From CALKJU01 sp046349355 (GTDB taxonomy: Bacteria; Pseudomonadota; Alphaproteobacteria; Geminicoccales; Geminicoccaceae): DNA of 64,000 nt. Below are positions 46,974 through 56,138 of the stretch, piece by piece (the first letter of the stretch is position 1; each line of letters opens with the position of its first letter). The stretch lies in the NCBI GenBank assembly GCA_046349355.1, contig JAXMCM010000014.1, forward strand, positions 186,001 through 250,000. Direction: 5' to 3'. The notes below the pieces were generated by a model that did not search any database, was not told where the DNA came from, and saw only the letters and a program-made list of their open reading frames with translations. The position numbers and the translations under genes are program-made.

Positions 46974-47945
46974 ATGGGCAAGGTGATCGCCGCCGCGGCG
47001 TACCGGGACGGACGCAAGCTGCAGGACATCGAGATCGCGCAGGCCCGCCAGTTCGCCGGCGAGGACGATGCGTTCGTCTGGATCGGCTTCTACGAGCCCG
47101 ACGAGGCCGACCTGAAGGCGCTGCAGCGCCAGTTCGGGCTGCACGACCTCGCCATCGAGGATGCCCTGAAGGCGCACCAGCGGCCCAAGGTCGAGCTCTA
47201 CGGCGAGACCGTGTTCATCGCCCTGCGCACGGCCTGGCTCGAGGGCGGCGACATCCGCTTCGGCGAGACGCACATCTTTGCCGGCCACGGCTACATCATC
47301 AGCGTCCGGCACGGACCGTCCGCGTCCTACCTGCCCGTCCGCGAGCGCTGCGAGGCCACCCCGGCACTGCTTCGCCACGGCGTCGACTACGTGATCTACT
47401 CGATCCTCGACTTCGTTGTGGACAACTACGGGCCGGTCATCGAGTCGATCCGCGACGAGGTCGACGCCATCGAGGACCGGATCATGGCGCGGACCCTCGA
47501 CCAGCGAGACGTCCGCCGCATCTACCAGCTTCGCCGCGAGCTGCTGCGCCTGCGCCTCACCGTGGCGCCCACGGCCGAGGTCTGCCAGCGGCTGCAGAGC
47601 CGCGACCTGCCCTCGATCGACCCGGAGCTGCGGCCCTACTTCCGCGACGTCTCCGACCATGTCCATCGCGTCGCCGAGATGGTCGACGCCGTGCGCGAGG
47701 TGCTGGCCTTCGCCTTCGAGGCCAGCCTGCTGCTCGAGTCCAGCCGGCAGAGCGAGATCACGCGGCGCCTCGCCGGCTGGGCCGCCATCCTCGCCGTGCC
47801 CACCGCGATCGCCGGCATCTACGGCATGAACTTCGAGTTCATGCCCGAGCTGCACTGGCGCTACGGCTACTTCGCCGTGATCGGCGTGGTGGTGGCGACC
47901 TGCGTCATCCTCTACTGGCGCTTCCGCAAGGCCGGCTGGATCTGA
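46974..47945 (+). CDS. corA: CorA-like magnesium transporter
   Basis: A 323-residue protein of the CorA family. A long soluble N-terminal part (residues 1-260) is followed by two C-terminal helices; the first ends in the selectivity signature YGMNFEFMPEL near residue 285. It forms a pentameric Mg2+ channel. Zn2+ transport (ZntB-like) cannot be excluded, but the GMN is complete. It follows the FNT gene by 23 bases. Confidence 0.9.
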   Translation: MGKVIAAAAYRDGRKLQDIEIAQARQFAGEDDAFVWIGFYEPDEADLKALQRQFGLHDLAIEDALKAHQRPKVELYGETVFIALRTAWLEGGDIRFGETHIFAGHGYIISVRHGPSASYLPVRERCEATPALLRHGVDYVIYSILDFVVDNYGPVIESIRDEVDAIEDRIMARTLDQRDVRRIYQLRRELLRLRLTVAPTAEVCQRLQSRDLPSIDPELRPYFRDVSDHVHRVAEMVDAVREVLAFAFEASLLLESSRQSEITRRLAGWAAILAVPTAIAGIYGMNFEFMPELHWRYGYFAVIGVVVATCVILYWRFRKAGWI

Positions 47946-47952
47946 GGTCCCG

Positions 47953-48468
47953 ATGAAGCGCCACAGCGCTGACCGCACCTACGCCTACGAGACGAAAACC
48001 ATCGCCACGGCCGACCGGCTGCATCGCTCCGGCCTCGAGGTGATGCGGGCCATCCGCGACGGCGAGCTGCCGATGGCGGCGATCGCGCAGACCCTCGACT
48101 TCCGGCTGGTCGAGGTCGAGCACGGGATGGTCGCCTTCGAAGCCGAGCCGCAGCGCTTCGCCTACAACATGCTGGGCGCCATGCACGGCGGCTGGAGCGC
48201 CACCCTGCTCGACAGCGCCATGGGCTGCGCCGTGCACAGTGCCATGAAGCCGGGCGTCGGCTACACGACCATCGACCTGACCATCAACTACGTCCGGCCG
48301 GTGACCACCGCCACCGGGACGGTCCGCGCCGAGGGCAAGGTCCTCCATGCCGGTCGCCGGATTGCAACAGCCGAGGGCCGCATTGTCGGCCCGGACGGCA
48401 AGCTGCTGGCGCACGGCCTCACCACCTGCATGATCTTTGCGCTGGAGGGTGGCGCCGACGCCGCGTGA
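47953..48468 (+). CDS. PaaI-family hotdog thioesterase
   Basis: A 171-residue hotdog-fold protein. AMHGGWSATLLDSAMGCAVHS is the PaaI-type active-site helix, and YTTIDLTINYVRPV the central strand. It hydrolyses an acyl- or aryl-CoA; the substrate is unknown. It starts eight bases after the CorA-like gene, probably in the same transcript. Confidence 0.88.
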   Translation: MKRHSADRTYAYETKTIATADRLHRSGLEVMRAIRDGELPMAAIAQTLDFRLVEVEHGMVAFEAEPQRFAYNMLGAMHGGWSATLLDSAMGCAVHSAMKPGVGYTTIDLTINYVRPVTTATGTVRAEGKVLHAGRRIATAEGRIVGPDGKLLAHGLTTCMIFALEGGADAA

Positions 48469-48512
48469 CGGGAGGCCCCCGGCGCCCTAGATCATCGGCA
48501 GGACGACAGGAC

Positions 48513-48516
48513 GGAG
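48513..48516 (+). promoter_or_regulatory. Ribosome site that fixes a TTG start
   Basis: GGAG lies six bases before TTG 48523, supporting this rare start for the PDZ pseudoprotease gene; no ATG or GTG at a suitable place is seen. Confidence 0.55.
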
Positions 48517-48522
48517 ACAGCT

Positions 48523-49500
48523 TTGGCGGAGAGCCAGGACTGGGAGATCCCGACCCAGGCGCAGCCCAAGGCCGGCGATCTCGCCTTCGATCTCGACCGG
48601 ACCCTCGAATCGGTCGTGACGCTGCGTGCGGAAGTACCCGAGGACGCGTTCACCGCGGCGGCGCTGGGCACGCAACGCCTCGGCAATGCCGTGCTGATCC
48701 GCGACAGCGGCCTGCTGCTGACCATCGGCTACCTCGTCACCGAGGCCGAACGGATCTGGCTGTCCACCGGCAAGACGGCGGTCCAGGGCACCGTGGTCGC
48801 CTACGACTTCGCCACCGGCTTCGGCCTCGTCCAGGCCTTGGGCCGGCTCGGCGTCCCGGCCATCCCGCTCGGGTCCTCGTCGAGCCTGCGCGTCGGCGAT
48901 CCGCTCGTGGTCGCCGGGCATGGCGGCCGCAGCGGGGCCCTGAGCGCCCGCCTCGTCAGCCGCCGCGAGTTTGCCGGCTACTGGGAGTACCTGCTCGACG
49001 AGGCGCTGTTCACGACGCCGGCGCACCCGCACTGGGGCGGTGCGGCCTGCATCGACCGCGACGGCAAGCTGGTCGGCATCGGCTCGCTGCTCGTCCAGGA
49101 GGCGTCGATCGCCGGCCAGCAGACGCCCGGCAACATGATCGTCCCGATCGACCTGCTGCCGCCGATCCTCCCCGACCTCGAACGCTTCGGCCGCGCCAAC
49201 CGGCCGCCGCGCCCCTGGCTTGGCGTCTACGTCGCGGAAGGTCCCGGCGGCGAGATCGTCGTCACCGGGCTTGCCGCCAACGGGCCGGCCGCCCAGGCCG
49301 GGCTGCGTCCGGCCGACGTCATCGTCGAGATCGATGGCCTGCCGGTCGGTGGCCTCGCCGATCTCTATCGGCAGCTGTGGTCGGCCGGCGAAGCCGGCGT
49401 CGGCGTCGGACTCGCCATCCTGCGCGACGGCAACCGGCGCACGGTCACGGTTCGCACGACGACCCGGGAATCGATGCTGCGGCGGCCGCGCAGCCACTGA
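48523..49500 (+). CDS. Trypsin-like fold protein with PDZ domain, catalytic triad lost
   Basis: A 325-residue DegP-like protein: a trypsin-like fold at about residues 25-215 and a PDZ domain at about 232-312 (PWLGVYV, GLAANGPAAQAGLRPADVIVEIDG). By alignment by eye to DegP, the catalytic histidine position is Tyr70 (LLTIGYLV), the aspartate is Gly99 and the serine is Trp171 (HPHWGGAA), so all three residues appear to be replaced. No signal peptide or membrane helix is visible, so it is cytoplasmic. It is likely a peptide-binding pseudoprotease. It is convergent with sixA. Confidence 0.8.
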   Translation: MAESQDWEIPTQAQPKAGDLAFDLDRTLESVVTLRAEVPEDAFTAAALGTQRLGNAVLIRDSGLLLTIGYLVTEAERIWLSTGKTAVQGTVVAYDFATGFGLVQALGRLGVPAIPLGSSSSLRVGDPLVVAGHGGRSGALSARLVSRREFAGYWEYLLDEALFTTPAHPHWGGAACIDRDGKLVGIGSLLVQEASIAGQQTPGNMIVPIDLLPPILPDLERFGRANRPPRPWLGVYVAEGPGGEIVVTGLAANGPAAQAGLRPADVIVEIDGLPVGGLADLYRQLWSAGEAGVGVGLAILRDGNRRTVTVRTTTRESMLRRPRSH

Positions 49501-49510
49501 GGCGCCGCCG

Positions 49511-50023
49511 TCAGTCGAGATCGCGCGGGCGCAGGAAGAGGACCAGCTCGCCGCCGCCCGGTGCCACGTCCGCCCAGCGCTCGGCTGCGAACCGGAACAC
49601 GGCCAGCGCCCCGGTCGGGTACTTGGCCGCCACTGCGGCGACATCCTCCGCGGCACCCTTGCCGATCAGCGCGTTGGCAAGCTCGTGCATCCCGGGATCA
49701 TGCCCGACCAGCATGAGCCGCTGCACGTCCTTCTGCCGATGGACGATCTCCAGCATCGTCCGTGGCGAGGCGAGGTAGAGCGTCGCCAGCAACTTGAGGG
49801 CCGGCGGGCGTTCCAGCTCGGCGACCGCCAACTCCCAGGTCCGCCGCGCCCGCACCGCGCTCGAGCAGAGGACGAGGTCCGGCACCAGCCTGCGGCGCCG
49901 GATCTCGCCGCCCATCGCCGCCGCGGCCTTGATCCCGCGCGGCGCAAGGTCGCGATCGCGGTCGGCAAGCTCGGGCCGGCCCCAGTCGGACTTGGCGTGA
50001 CGCAGCAGCTGCAGCTCGAGCAT
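49511..50023 (-). CDS. sixA: SixA-like phosphohistidine phosphatase
   Basis: A 170-residue histidine-phosphatase protein: LLRHAKSDW carries the RHG-type catalytic histidine, and LMLVGHDPGMHEL the second histidine. SixA removes phosphate from histidine phosphotransfer proteins. The ATG at 50023 fits the family start; upstream in-frame sequence is not conserved-looking. It is divergent from ppk across 134 bases holding a palindrome. Confidence 0.88.
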   Translation of the reverse strand: MLELQLLRHAKSDWGRPELADRDRDLAPRGIKAAAAMGGEIRRRRLVPDLVLCSSAVRARRTWELAVAELERPPALKLLATLYLASPRTMLEIVHRQKDVQRLMLVGHDPGMHELANALIGKGAAEDVAAVAAKYPTGALAVFRFAAERWADVAPGGGELVLFLRPRDLD

Positions 50024-50087
50024 CGGGACCGTCCCTGCCGGCACGGGCGGCCTCGGATGACATGGCGAGCCCGTCCCGGTAACATCG

Positions 50088-50107
50088 TTGCAGCAATCCT
50101 GCTGCAA
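50088..50107. promoter_or_regulatory. Perfect palindrome between sixA and ppk
   Basis: TTGCAGCA-ATCC-TGCTGCAA: two perfect eight-base arms with a four-base spacer, 50 bases before ppk and 64 before sixA. The centre of a divergent intergenic region is where an operator controlling both genes would lie. It does not look like a Pho box (direct CTGTCAT repeats). A short RNA hairpin is the alternative. Confidence 0.45.
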
Positions 50108-50157
50108 GTCGGGCGCGCCCGGAAGCGGATCGGGCGACCCGGACGTCGGGGACGGAG

Positions 50158-52365
50158 ATGACGGACGACAGGACGGACGAGGGCGTGCTGGTTCGCGATA
50201 CCGCGGCCGTGCGCGACGACGCCCGTCCGGCCGAGGTGCCGGCGGTCAAGATCGGCCCGGAGCACTTCATCAACCGCGAGCTGTCGTGGCTGGCCTTCAA
50301 CGAGCGCGTGCTCGAGGAGGCCTTCAACGATCAGCACCCGATCCTCGAGCGGCTCCGCTTCCTCTCGATCTCGGCGAACAACCTCGACGAGTTCTACATG
50401 GTCCGCGTTGCCGGCCTGCGCGCGCTGGTCAACGCCGGGGTCAACACGCTCAGCATCGACGGCATGACGCCGCGCCAGCAGCTCATGGCGATCAACGAGC
50501 GCGCCTTCCGGCTGATGCGCGACCAGATGCGCTGCTGGCACGAGCTCAGCCCGATCCTGCGCGGCAGCGGCATCGAGCTCCTCCAGGTCGACGAGCTCGA
50601 GGAAGACGAGGTCGACTGGCTGCGCCACTACTTCATGGACGAGGCGCTGGCGGTCCTCACCCCGATCGCCATCGACCCGTCGCACCCGTTCCCGTTCATT
50701 CCCAATTGCGGCATGGGCATCGCCGTCGAGCTGGACCGGCCGCAGGCCGAGCCGCTGGTCGGCATCGTGCTGCTGCCCGCCAAGCTCGACCGCTTCATCC
50801 GCATTCCCGGTCCGCAGTACCGCCTCGTCCGCATGGAGCAGGTGATCTACCGCTTCCTCGACGTCCTGTTCCCGGGCTTCGAGCCGCGCGGCTTCGGCTA
50901 CTTCCGGGTGATCCGCGACAGCGACATCGAGGTCGAGGAGGAGGCCGAGGATCTCGTCCAGCTGTTCGAGACCCTGCTCAAGCGCCGCCGGCGCGGCAGC
51001 GTCATCCGGCTGACGACCGATTCCGGCATGCCGGAGTCGCTCCGCGCGGTGCTGGCCGACCATCTCTACGTCGCCCGCAGCGACGTCCTCGACCTCGACG
51101 GCATCCTCGGCCTCGCCGACGCCTCGCAGGTCATCACCAAGGAGCGGCCGGAGCTGCTCTTCCCGCCCTTCGCGCCACGCTTTCCGGAGCGGATCAAGGA
51201 CTTCGGCGGCGACTGCTTCGCCGCGATCCGGCAGAAGGACTTCGTCGTCCACCACCCCTACGAGAGCTTCGACGTCGTCGTGCAGTTCCTGCTGCAGGCG
51301 GCGCGCGACCCGGCGGTGGTGGCGATCAAGCAGACGCTCTACCGGACCAGTGAGAACTCGCCGATCGTGGCGGCGCTGATCGAGGCCGCCGAGGCCGGCA
51401 AGTCGGTGACCGCGCTGGTCGAGCTGAAGGCGCGGTTCGACGAGGAGAAGAACATCCGCTGGGCCCGCAACCTCGAGCGGGCCGGCGTGCAGGTCGTCTA
51501 CGGCTTCATCGCGCTGAAGACCCACGCCAAGGTGTCGATGGTCGTGCGCCGCGAGCCCCAGGGGCTGCGCTCCTACGTCCATTTCGGCACCGGCAACTAT
51601 CACCCGGTCACCGCCAAGGTCTACACCGACCTCTCCTTCTTCACCTGCGATCCGGCGCTGGCGCACGACGCCGCCAAGGCCTTCAACTTCATGACCGGCT
51701 ACGCCACGCCGACCGGCCTCGAGAAGCTGGCGCTGGCCCCGGTCAACCTGCGCGAGACCCTGGTCGCCAACATCGAGGCCGAGATCGTCCACGCCCGCGA
51801 GGGGCGCAAGGCGGCGATCTGGGCCAAGCTCAACGCGCTGGTCGACGAGCAGATCATCCAGCTGCTCTACAAGGCCTCGCAAGCCGGGGTGAAGATCGAC
51901 CTCGTCGTGCGCGGCATCTGCTGCCTGAAGCCCGGCCTGCCGGGGCTGTCGGAGAACATCCGGGTCAAGAGCATCGTCGGCCGCTTCCTCGAGCACGCCC
52001 GCATCATGTGCTTCGGCGCCGGCCACGGCCTGCCGTCGAAGCGCGCCCGCGTCTTCATCTCGTCGGCCGACTGGATGCAGCGCAACCTCAGCCGGCGGGT
52101 CGAGACGCTGGTGCCGATCGAGAACGAGACCGTCCACCAGCAGATCATGTCGCAGGTGATGGTGGCGAACCTGAAGGACGTCGCCAGCAGCTGGCTGCTG
52201 CAGGCCGACGGCACCTACCGGCGCCTGCCGCACGACGAGAAGTCGTTCTCCGCCCACTCCTACTTCATGACCAATCCGAGCCTTTCCGGACGCGGCAGCG
52301 CCCTGCGCCGGCGCGGTGCCGCCGCGCGTCTGCCGACCGTCCCGATCGACAACGGCGCCGAGTGA
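50158..52365 (+). CDS. ppk1: Polyphosphate kinase 1
   Basis: A 735-residue Ppk1. FINRELSWLAFNERVLEEA near residue 37 is the N-terminal signature. The phosphorylated histidine is His456 in ALKTHAKVSM; the second conserved histidine is His482 in GTGNYHP. It builds polyphosphate from ATP reversibly. It overlaps ppx by four bases (GTGA), so synthesis and degradation enzymes are made together. Confidence 0.95.
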   Translation: MTDDRTDEGVLVRDTAAVRDDARPAEVPAVKIGPEHFINRELSWLAFNERVLEEAFNDQHPILERLRFLSISANNLDEFYMVRVAGLRALVNAGVNTLSIDGMTPRQQLMAINERAFRLMRDQMRCWHELSPILRGSGIELLQVDELEEDEVDWLRHYFMDEALAVLTPIAIDPSHPFPFIPNCGMGIAVELDRPQAEPLVGIVLLPAKLDRFIRIPGPQYRLVRMEQVIYRFLDVLFPGFEPRGFGYFRVIRDSDIEVEEEAEDLVQLFETLLKRRRRGSVIRLTTDSGMPESLRAVLADHLYVARSDVLDLDGILGLADASQVITKERPELLFPPFAPRFPERIKDFGGDCFAAIRQKDFVVHHPYESFDVVVQFLLQAARDPAVVAIKQTLYRTSENSPIVAALIEAAEAGKSVTALVELKARFDEEKNIRWARNLERAGVQVVYGFIALKTHAKVSMVVRREPQGLRSYVHFGTGNYHPVTAKVYTDLSFFTCDPALAHDAAKAFNFMTGYATPTGLEKLALAPVNLRETLVANIEAEIVHAREGRKAAIWAKLNALVDEQIIQLLYKASQAGVKIDLVVRGICCLKPGLPGLSENIRVKSIVGRFLEHARIMCFGAGHGLPSKRARVFISSADWMQRNLSRRVETLVPIENETVHQQIMSQVMVANLKDVASSWLLQADGTYRRLPHDEKSFSAHSYFMTNPSLSGRGSALRRRGAAARLPTVPIDNGAE

Positions 52366-53867
52366 GCCGGGCCTCCCGGAGCACCCGGCCGCCGCCGGCC
52401 GGCGGGCACGTCGCGGTCATCGACATCGGCTCCAACTCGATCCGCCTCGTCGTCTACGACCGCCTGTGCCGGTCCCCGGTCCCGCGCTTCAACGAGAAGG
52501 CGCTTTGCGGCCTCGGCCGCGGCCTCGAGTCCGACGGCACCCTCGACGCCACGGCCAGGGAGCAGGCGGCGCTGGCGCTGCGGCGCTTCGTCCGCCTCGC
52601 CGACGCCATGGACGTGCGCAGCCTGCACATCGTCGCCACCGAGGCGGTGCGGCGCGCTTCCGACGGACCGGCGTTCCTGGTGGCGCTCGAGCGGCAGCTC
52701 GGCCGCTCGATCGCCGTGCTGTCCGGCGACGACGAGGCGAGGCTGTCGGCGCTGGGCGTTGCCGGCGGCTTCTGGCAGCCCGACGGCATCGTCGCCGACC
52801 TCGGCGGCGGCAGCCTCGAGTTCGCCGAGATCGGCCATGGCGGGTTGGCCGAGCGACGCATCAGCCTGCCGCTCGGGACCCTGCGCCTGCCGCCCAACCC
52901 CGGCGCCGCCGCGGCGCGCCATATCGAGGCAGTGCTCGACACGGCGCCATGGCTGCGCGGTGCCGCGCGCGGCCGGGCGTTCTACGTCGTCGGTGGCGGC
53001 TGGCGGGCTCTGGCGCGCATCCACCTCGCCGTCAGCGCCGCCCCGCTCGGCATCGTCCACGGCCACACGCTCGACCGCGACCAGGCGCTGGAGTTCTCCG
53101 GCCGCATCGCCCGGACGGAGCGCAAGGACCTCGCCGAGATGCCGGGGGTGCCGCGCCGCCGCCTGGAGACGCTGCCGGCCGCCGCCCTCCTCTTCCGGCT
53201 GACCGTCGAGCGCCTCGAGCCCGCGACCGTGACGTTCTCGGCCCTCGGCCTGCGCGAAGGGGTGCTGTTCGCCGGAATGGACGCCCGTGCCCGCGCTGAA
53301 GACCCGCTGCTGGCCGGGGCCGAGGCGCTGGGCAAGGCGCAGAACCGCTCGCCGGACATCGGTCCGGCGCTGCTCCGCTGGATCGCGCCGCTTCCGGGCG
53401 GCGACGATCCCCGGCTCGCCCGGCTCCGCGCCGCTGCCTGCCACGTCTCGGACATGGCGTGGCTCGAGACCCCGGGCTCGCGCGCCCGCGATGCGTTCTT
53501 CAACCTCGCCCACTATCCCTTCCTCGGCGTCAGCCATGCCGAACGGGCCTATGTCGCGCACGCCGTCTTCAGCCGCTACGACGGCGATCCCGAGGACAGG
53601 GCCGTGCGCCAGGTCTCGGCGCTGCTGACGCCCGCCGACCGGCGCGACGCCGAGCAGCTGGGGCGCCTCCTGCAGCTGGCCTACCGCGTCAGCGGCGGTG
53701 TCCCGACGCTGCTCGACGAGGCCCGCCTCAGCATCCGCAGCGACGGGGTCCGGCTCGAGCTGGCCGACCGCGCGCTCGCGCCCGAGCCGGAGGCCGTGGC
53801 CTCGCGGCTGCGCCAGCTGGCGCGGAGCCTGGGCATCGCCGCGTCCGATCTCGTCCTGCCCGCCTGA
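52362..53867 (+). CDS. ppx: Exopolyphosphatase, Ppx/GppA family
   Basis: A 501-residue Ppx/GppA protein: AVIDIGSNSIRLVVYD near residue 16 and IVADLGGGSLEFAEI are the two ASKHA phosphate loops; the C-terminal HD-like part has HYPFLGVSHAERAYVA. It removes phosphate from the ends of polyphosphate (or pppGpp). GTG 52362 overlaps the ppk stop by four bases. Confidence 0.92.
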   Translation: MSRASRSTRPPPAGGHVAVIDIGSNSIRLVVYDRLCRSPVPRFNEKALCGLGRGLESDGTLDATAREQAALALRRFVRLADAMDVRSLHIVATEAVRRASDGPAFLVALERQLGRSIAVLSGDDEARLSALGVAGGFWQPDGIVADLGGGSLEFAEIGHGGLAERRISLPLGTLRLPPNPGAAAARHIEAVLDTAPWLRGAARGRAFYVVGGGWRALARIHLAVSAAPLGIVHGHTLDRDQALEFSGRIARTERKDLAEMPGVPRRRLETLPAAALLFRLTVERLEPATVTFSALGLREGVLFAGMDARARAEDPLLAGAEALGKAQNRSPDIGPALLRWIAPLPGGDDPRLARLRAAACHVSDMAWLETPGSRARDAFFNLAHYPFLGVSHAERAYVAHAVFSRYDGDPEDRAVRQVSALLTPADRRDAEQLGRLLQLAYRVSGGVPTLLDEARLSIRSDGVRLELADRALAPEPEAVASRLRQLARSLGIAASDLVLPA

Positions 53868-53882
53868 ACCCGCGGAGACCCG

Positions 53883-54278
53883 ATGCCGAGCCGCTTCGCC
53901 ACTGTCCGCCAGGCCGCCGCACCGGACACCTACGCGCCGGACGGTTCGGAAATCCGCTTCCTTGGCCAGGTCGCCGCCGGCAGCATGGTGCATTGCCGCC
54001 TGCCGCCCGGCGGCTGCTCCTCGCCGGTACGGCACCGCACCGTCGAGGAGGTGTGGTACGTGCTGGCCGGCGCCGGCGAGCTGTGGCGCCGCCAGGACGG
54101 CCACGAGGAAATCGTGCCGCTGCGGCCGGGCGTCTCGGCAACCATTCCCCTCGGTACCGACTTCCAGTTCCGTGCCACCGCCGCGGACGGGCTGGACCTG
54201 GTCATCGTCACCATGCCGCCATGGCCCGGCGCGGACGAGGCGGTACCGGCGTCGGGCCACTGGCCGGTGCCCGGCTGA
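53883..54278 (+). CDS. Cupin-domain protein
   Basis: A 131-residue single cupin: HRTVEEVWYVLAGAGELW and PLRPGVSATIPLGTDFQFRA are the two cupin motifs. The metal ligands are incomplete (one His in the first motif). It lies 15 bases after ppx and may be co-transcribed. Function unknown. Confidence 0.85.
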   Translation: MPSRFATVRQAAAPDTYAPDGSEIRFLGQVAAGSMVHCRLPPGGCSSPVRHRTVEEVWYVLAGAGELWRRQDGHEEIVPLRPGVSATIPLGTDFQFRATAADGLDLVIVTMPPWPGADEAVPASGHWPVPG

Positions 54279-54395
54279 GGTCCACCACCGGCCGCGGCTT
54301 GCCGTGCAGCGGCCAGCGTCTATGCTCCGCCGCACTTCGTCGAGGCGCACCCGAGCATTGTCCGTTCCAGCCCCAACGCCGCCGGTCCGACGCTG

Positions 54396-56138
54396 ATGGA
54401 GCGCTCGGCGATCGACTTTCCGCCCCGGGAGACGAGCCGGTCGCGCCCGGCGCGGCGCCGGCACGAGGCACTCGACGCGCTGCTGGTCCTCCTTCTCGCC
54501 CTCGCCGTGCGCATCGCCGCATGGCCGTGGGCCGCCAACGACTCGATCGACCATACCTTCCGCGTCTGGATCGCCTGGCGCTGGGCCGAGGACCCCTTCC
54601 CGCTGACCTACGGCGTCTGGGGCCCGCTGCACTTCGTGATGATGGGACCGCTGATCCGCCTGTTCGGCGACCCGATCGTCACGCCGGTGGTGCTGCACAT
54701 CGTGCTCGGCGCGCTGATCGCGCCGCTGGTCTACCTGTTCGCCCGGCGCGAGTTCGAATCGCCCGACGGGGCGCTGATGGCCGGCGTCGCCTTCGCGCTC
54801 TACCCCGTGGCCGTGCTCAACAGCCTCTCGGTCCGGGCCGAGACGCCGTTCACCCTGTTCCTCGCCCTCGCGATCCTCGCCCTGGCACGGGCGCGCGCCC
54901 GCGACCTCTACCGCTGGCCCATCCTCGCCGGCCTGCTGCTGACGCTGGCCTCGGGTATCCGCTACGAGGGGTGGATGCTCACCCCGTTGCTGGCGCTGGT
55001 GTTGTGGCCGCGCTGGCGCAAGATGGTCGCCTTCCTCGCCGCCGCCTCGCTGGTGCCGCTGGTCTGGATGCTGAGCAACCAGCTGATCTATGGCGATCCG
55101 ATCTGGGGCATCACCTGGGCGGCGACGCACGAGCTCCAGGGCATGGGCAAGGCCGGCCTCGACCTGCAGGACCGGGTCGGCCAGTTCGTCACCTTCATGC
55201 TCCGCACGGTGGGCGGGCTGACCCTGCCGCTGGCCGTCCTCGCCGCCGCCGGCGCGGTGCTGACGGTGCTGCGCCGGCAGCAGCAGGTCGTCTGGCTGGT
55301 CCCGGCCATTGGCCTGGCCGTCCTGCTGTTCGCGGCCGCGGCGCGGGGCGCCCTCGTTCCGAAGCTGAACTATACCGAGACATTCGGCCTGCTCGCGGTG
55401 CCGTTCGTGGCGGCGCTGATGCCGGCATCGGGTTCGCTCCCGGCCGTGCGGACCGGTGTTGCGGCGCTCTACGGGCTCGTCGTCGTTGTCATGGCCGCCC
55501 TGCTCGTCGTCGGCTCCCTGCGCGACGTGCCGGGCTTGCGCGAGCGCAGCGCCATCCTCGCCCGGATCCCGGCGGTGAATCCGGTGCCGATGCGCCCGGC
55601 TCGGGCCGAACTCGACCGTCTGGTCGCGGCCATCGCACCGATCGTCGCGTCGCCGAAGGCCGGCTTCGTCAGCGATACCTTCGGCTTCGCCGACATGGGC
55701 TACGTCGCGCTGGAGAGCCGCGTTCATCCGACGCGGTTCTACTTTCCCCCGGACACCCCGATCGCCGATCTCGACGCGCGCCCGGCCGATGCCGACATCC
55801 CGTTGCGCTATCGCTCGTTTCCGCTGATCGGCAACATCCCGGGCGAGCTCGACCAGTACTTCCGCCGGTATCCGGAGGGCGTGCTGCTGCTGCAGCCCGG
55901 CTCGCGCTTTGCCGCCTGGCTGGACTACCGGGCGCCCGGCTCCGCCCGCCTGCGTGACGTCCTGCTGCATCTCGACCCGATCGTCTCGGTGTCATGGCCG
56001 AAACCCGATGATCCGCGGCTGCTCGGGCCCGGCGAGCGCCCCGGCGGCTGGGGCCAGCTGATCGCCTTCCGCTATGCCGTCGTCGATCCTGCCGGCCGGG
56101 GCATCGCCCGGTGGCGCGACCCGACCCTCGGCTCTTGA
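54396..56138 (+). CDS. GT39 (ArnT/PMT-like) membrane glycosyltransferase 1
   Basis: A 580-residue protein with about ten membrane helices and a C-terminal extracytoplasmic domain. The first loop has AANDSIDHTFRVW, where the acidic residue is the expected catalytic base of GT39/GT-C enzymes; ALYPVAVLNSLSVRAETPF and KLNYTETFG are also present and recur in the next two genes. These enzymes use lipid-linked sugars made by GT2 partners such as the one at 59640. The acceptor is unknown. Confidence 0.83.
   Translation: MERSAIDFPPRETSRSRPARRRHEALDALLVLLLALAVRIAAWPWAANDSIDHTFRVWIAWRWAEDPFPLTYGVWGPLHFVMMGPLIRLFGDPIVTPVVLHIVLGALIAPLVYLFARREFESPDGALMAGVAFALYPVAVLNSLSVRAETPFTLFLALAILALARARARDLYRWPILAGLLLTLASGIRYEGWMLTPLLALVLWPRWRKMVAFLAAASLVPLVWMLSNQLIYGDPIWGITWAATHELQGMGKAGLDLQDRVGQFVTFMLRTVGGLTLPLAVLAAAGAVLTVLRRQQQVVWLVPAIGLAVLLFAAAARGALVPKLNYTETFGLLAVPFVAALMPASGSLPAVRTGVAALYGLVVVVMAALLVVGSLRDVPGLRERSAILARIPAVNPVPMRPARAELDRLVAAIAPIVASPKAGFVSDTFGFADMGYVALESRVHPTRFYFPPDTPIADLDARPADADIPLRYRSFPLIGNIPGELDQYFRRYPEGVLLLQPGSRFAAWLDYRAPGSARLRDVLLHLDPIVSVSWPKPDDPRLLGPGERPGGWGQLIAFRYAVVDPAGRGIARWRDPTLGS

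Noticed and set aside
52260..55970. A 1236-codon open frame on the minus strand
   Set aside because: It is antisense to ppx, the cupin and a GT39 gene and has the composition of a shadow frame.
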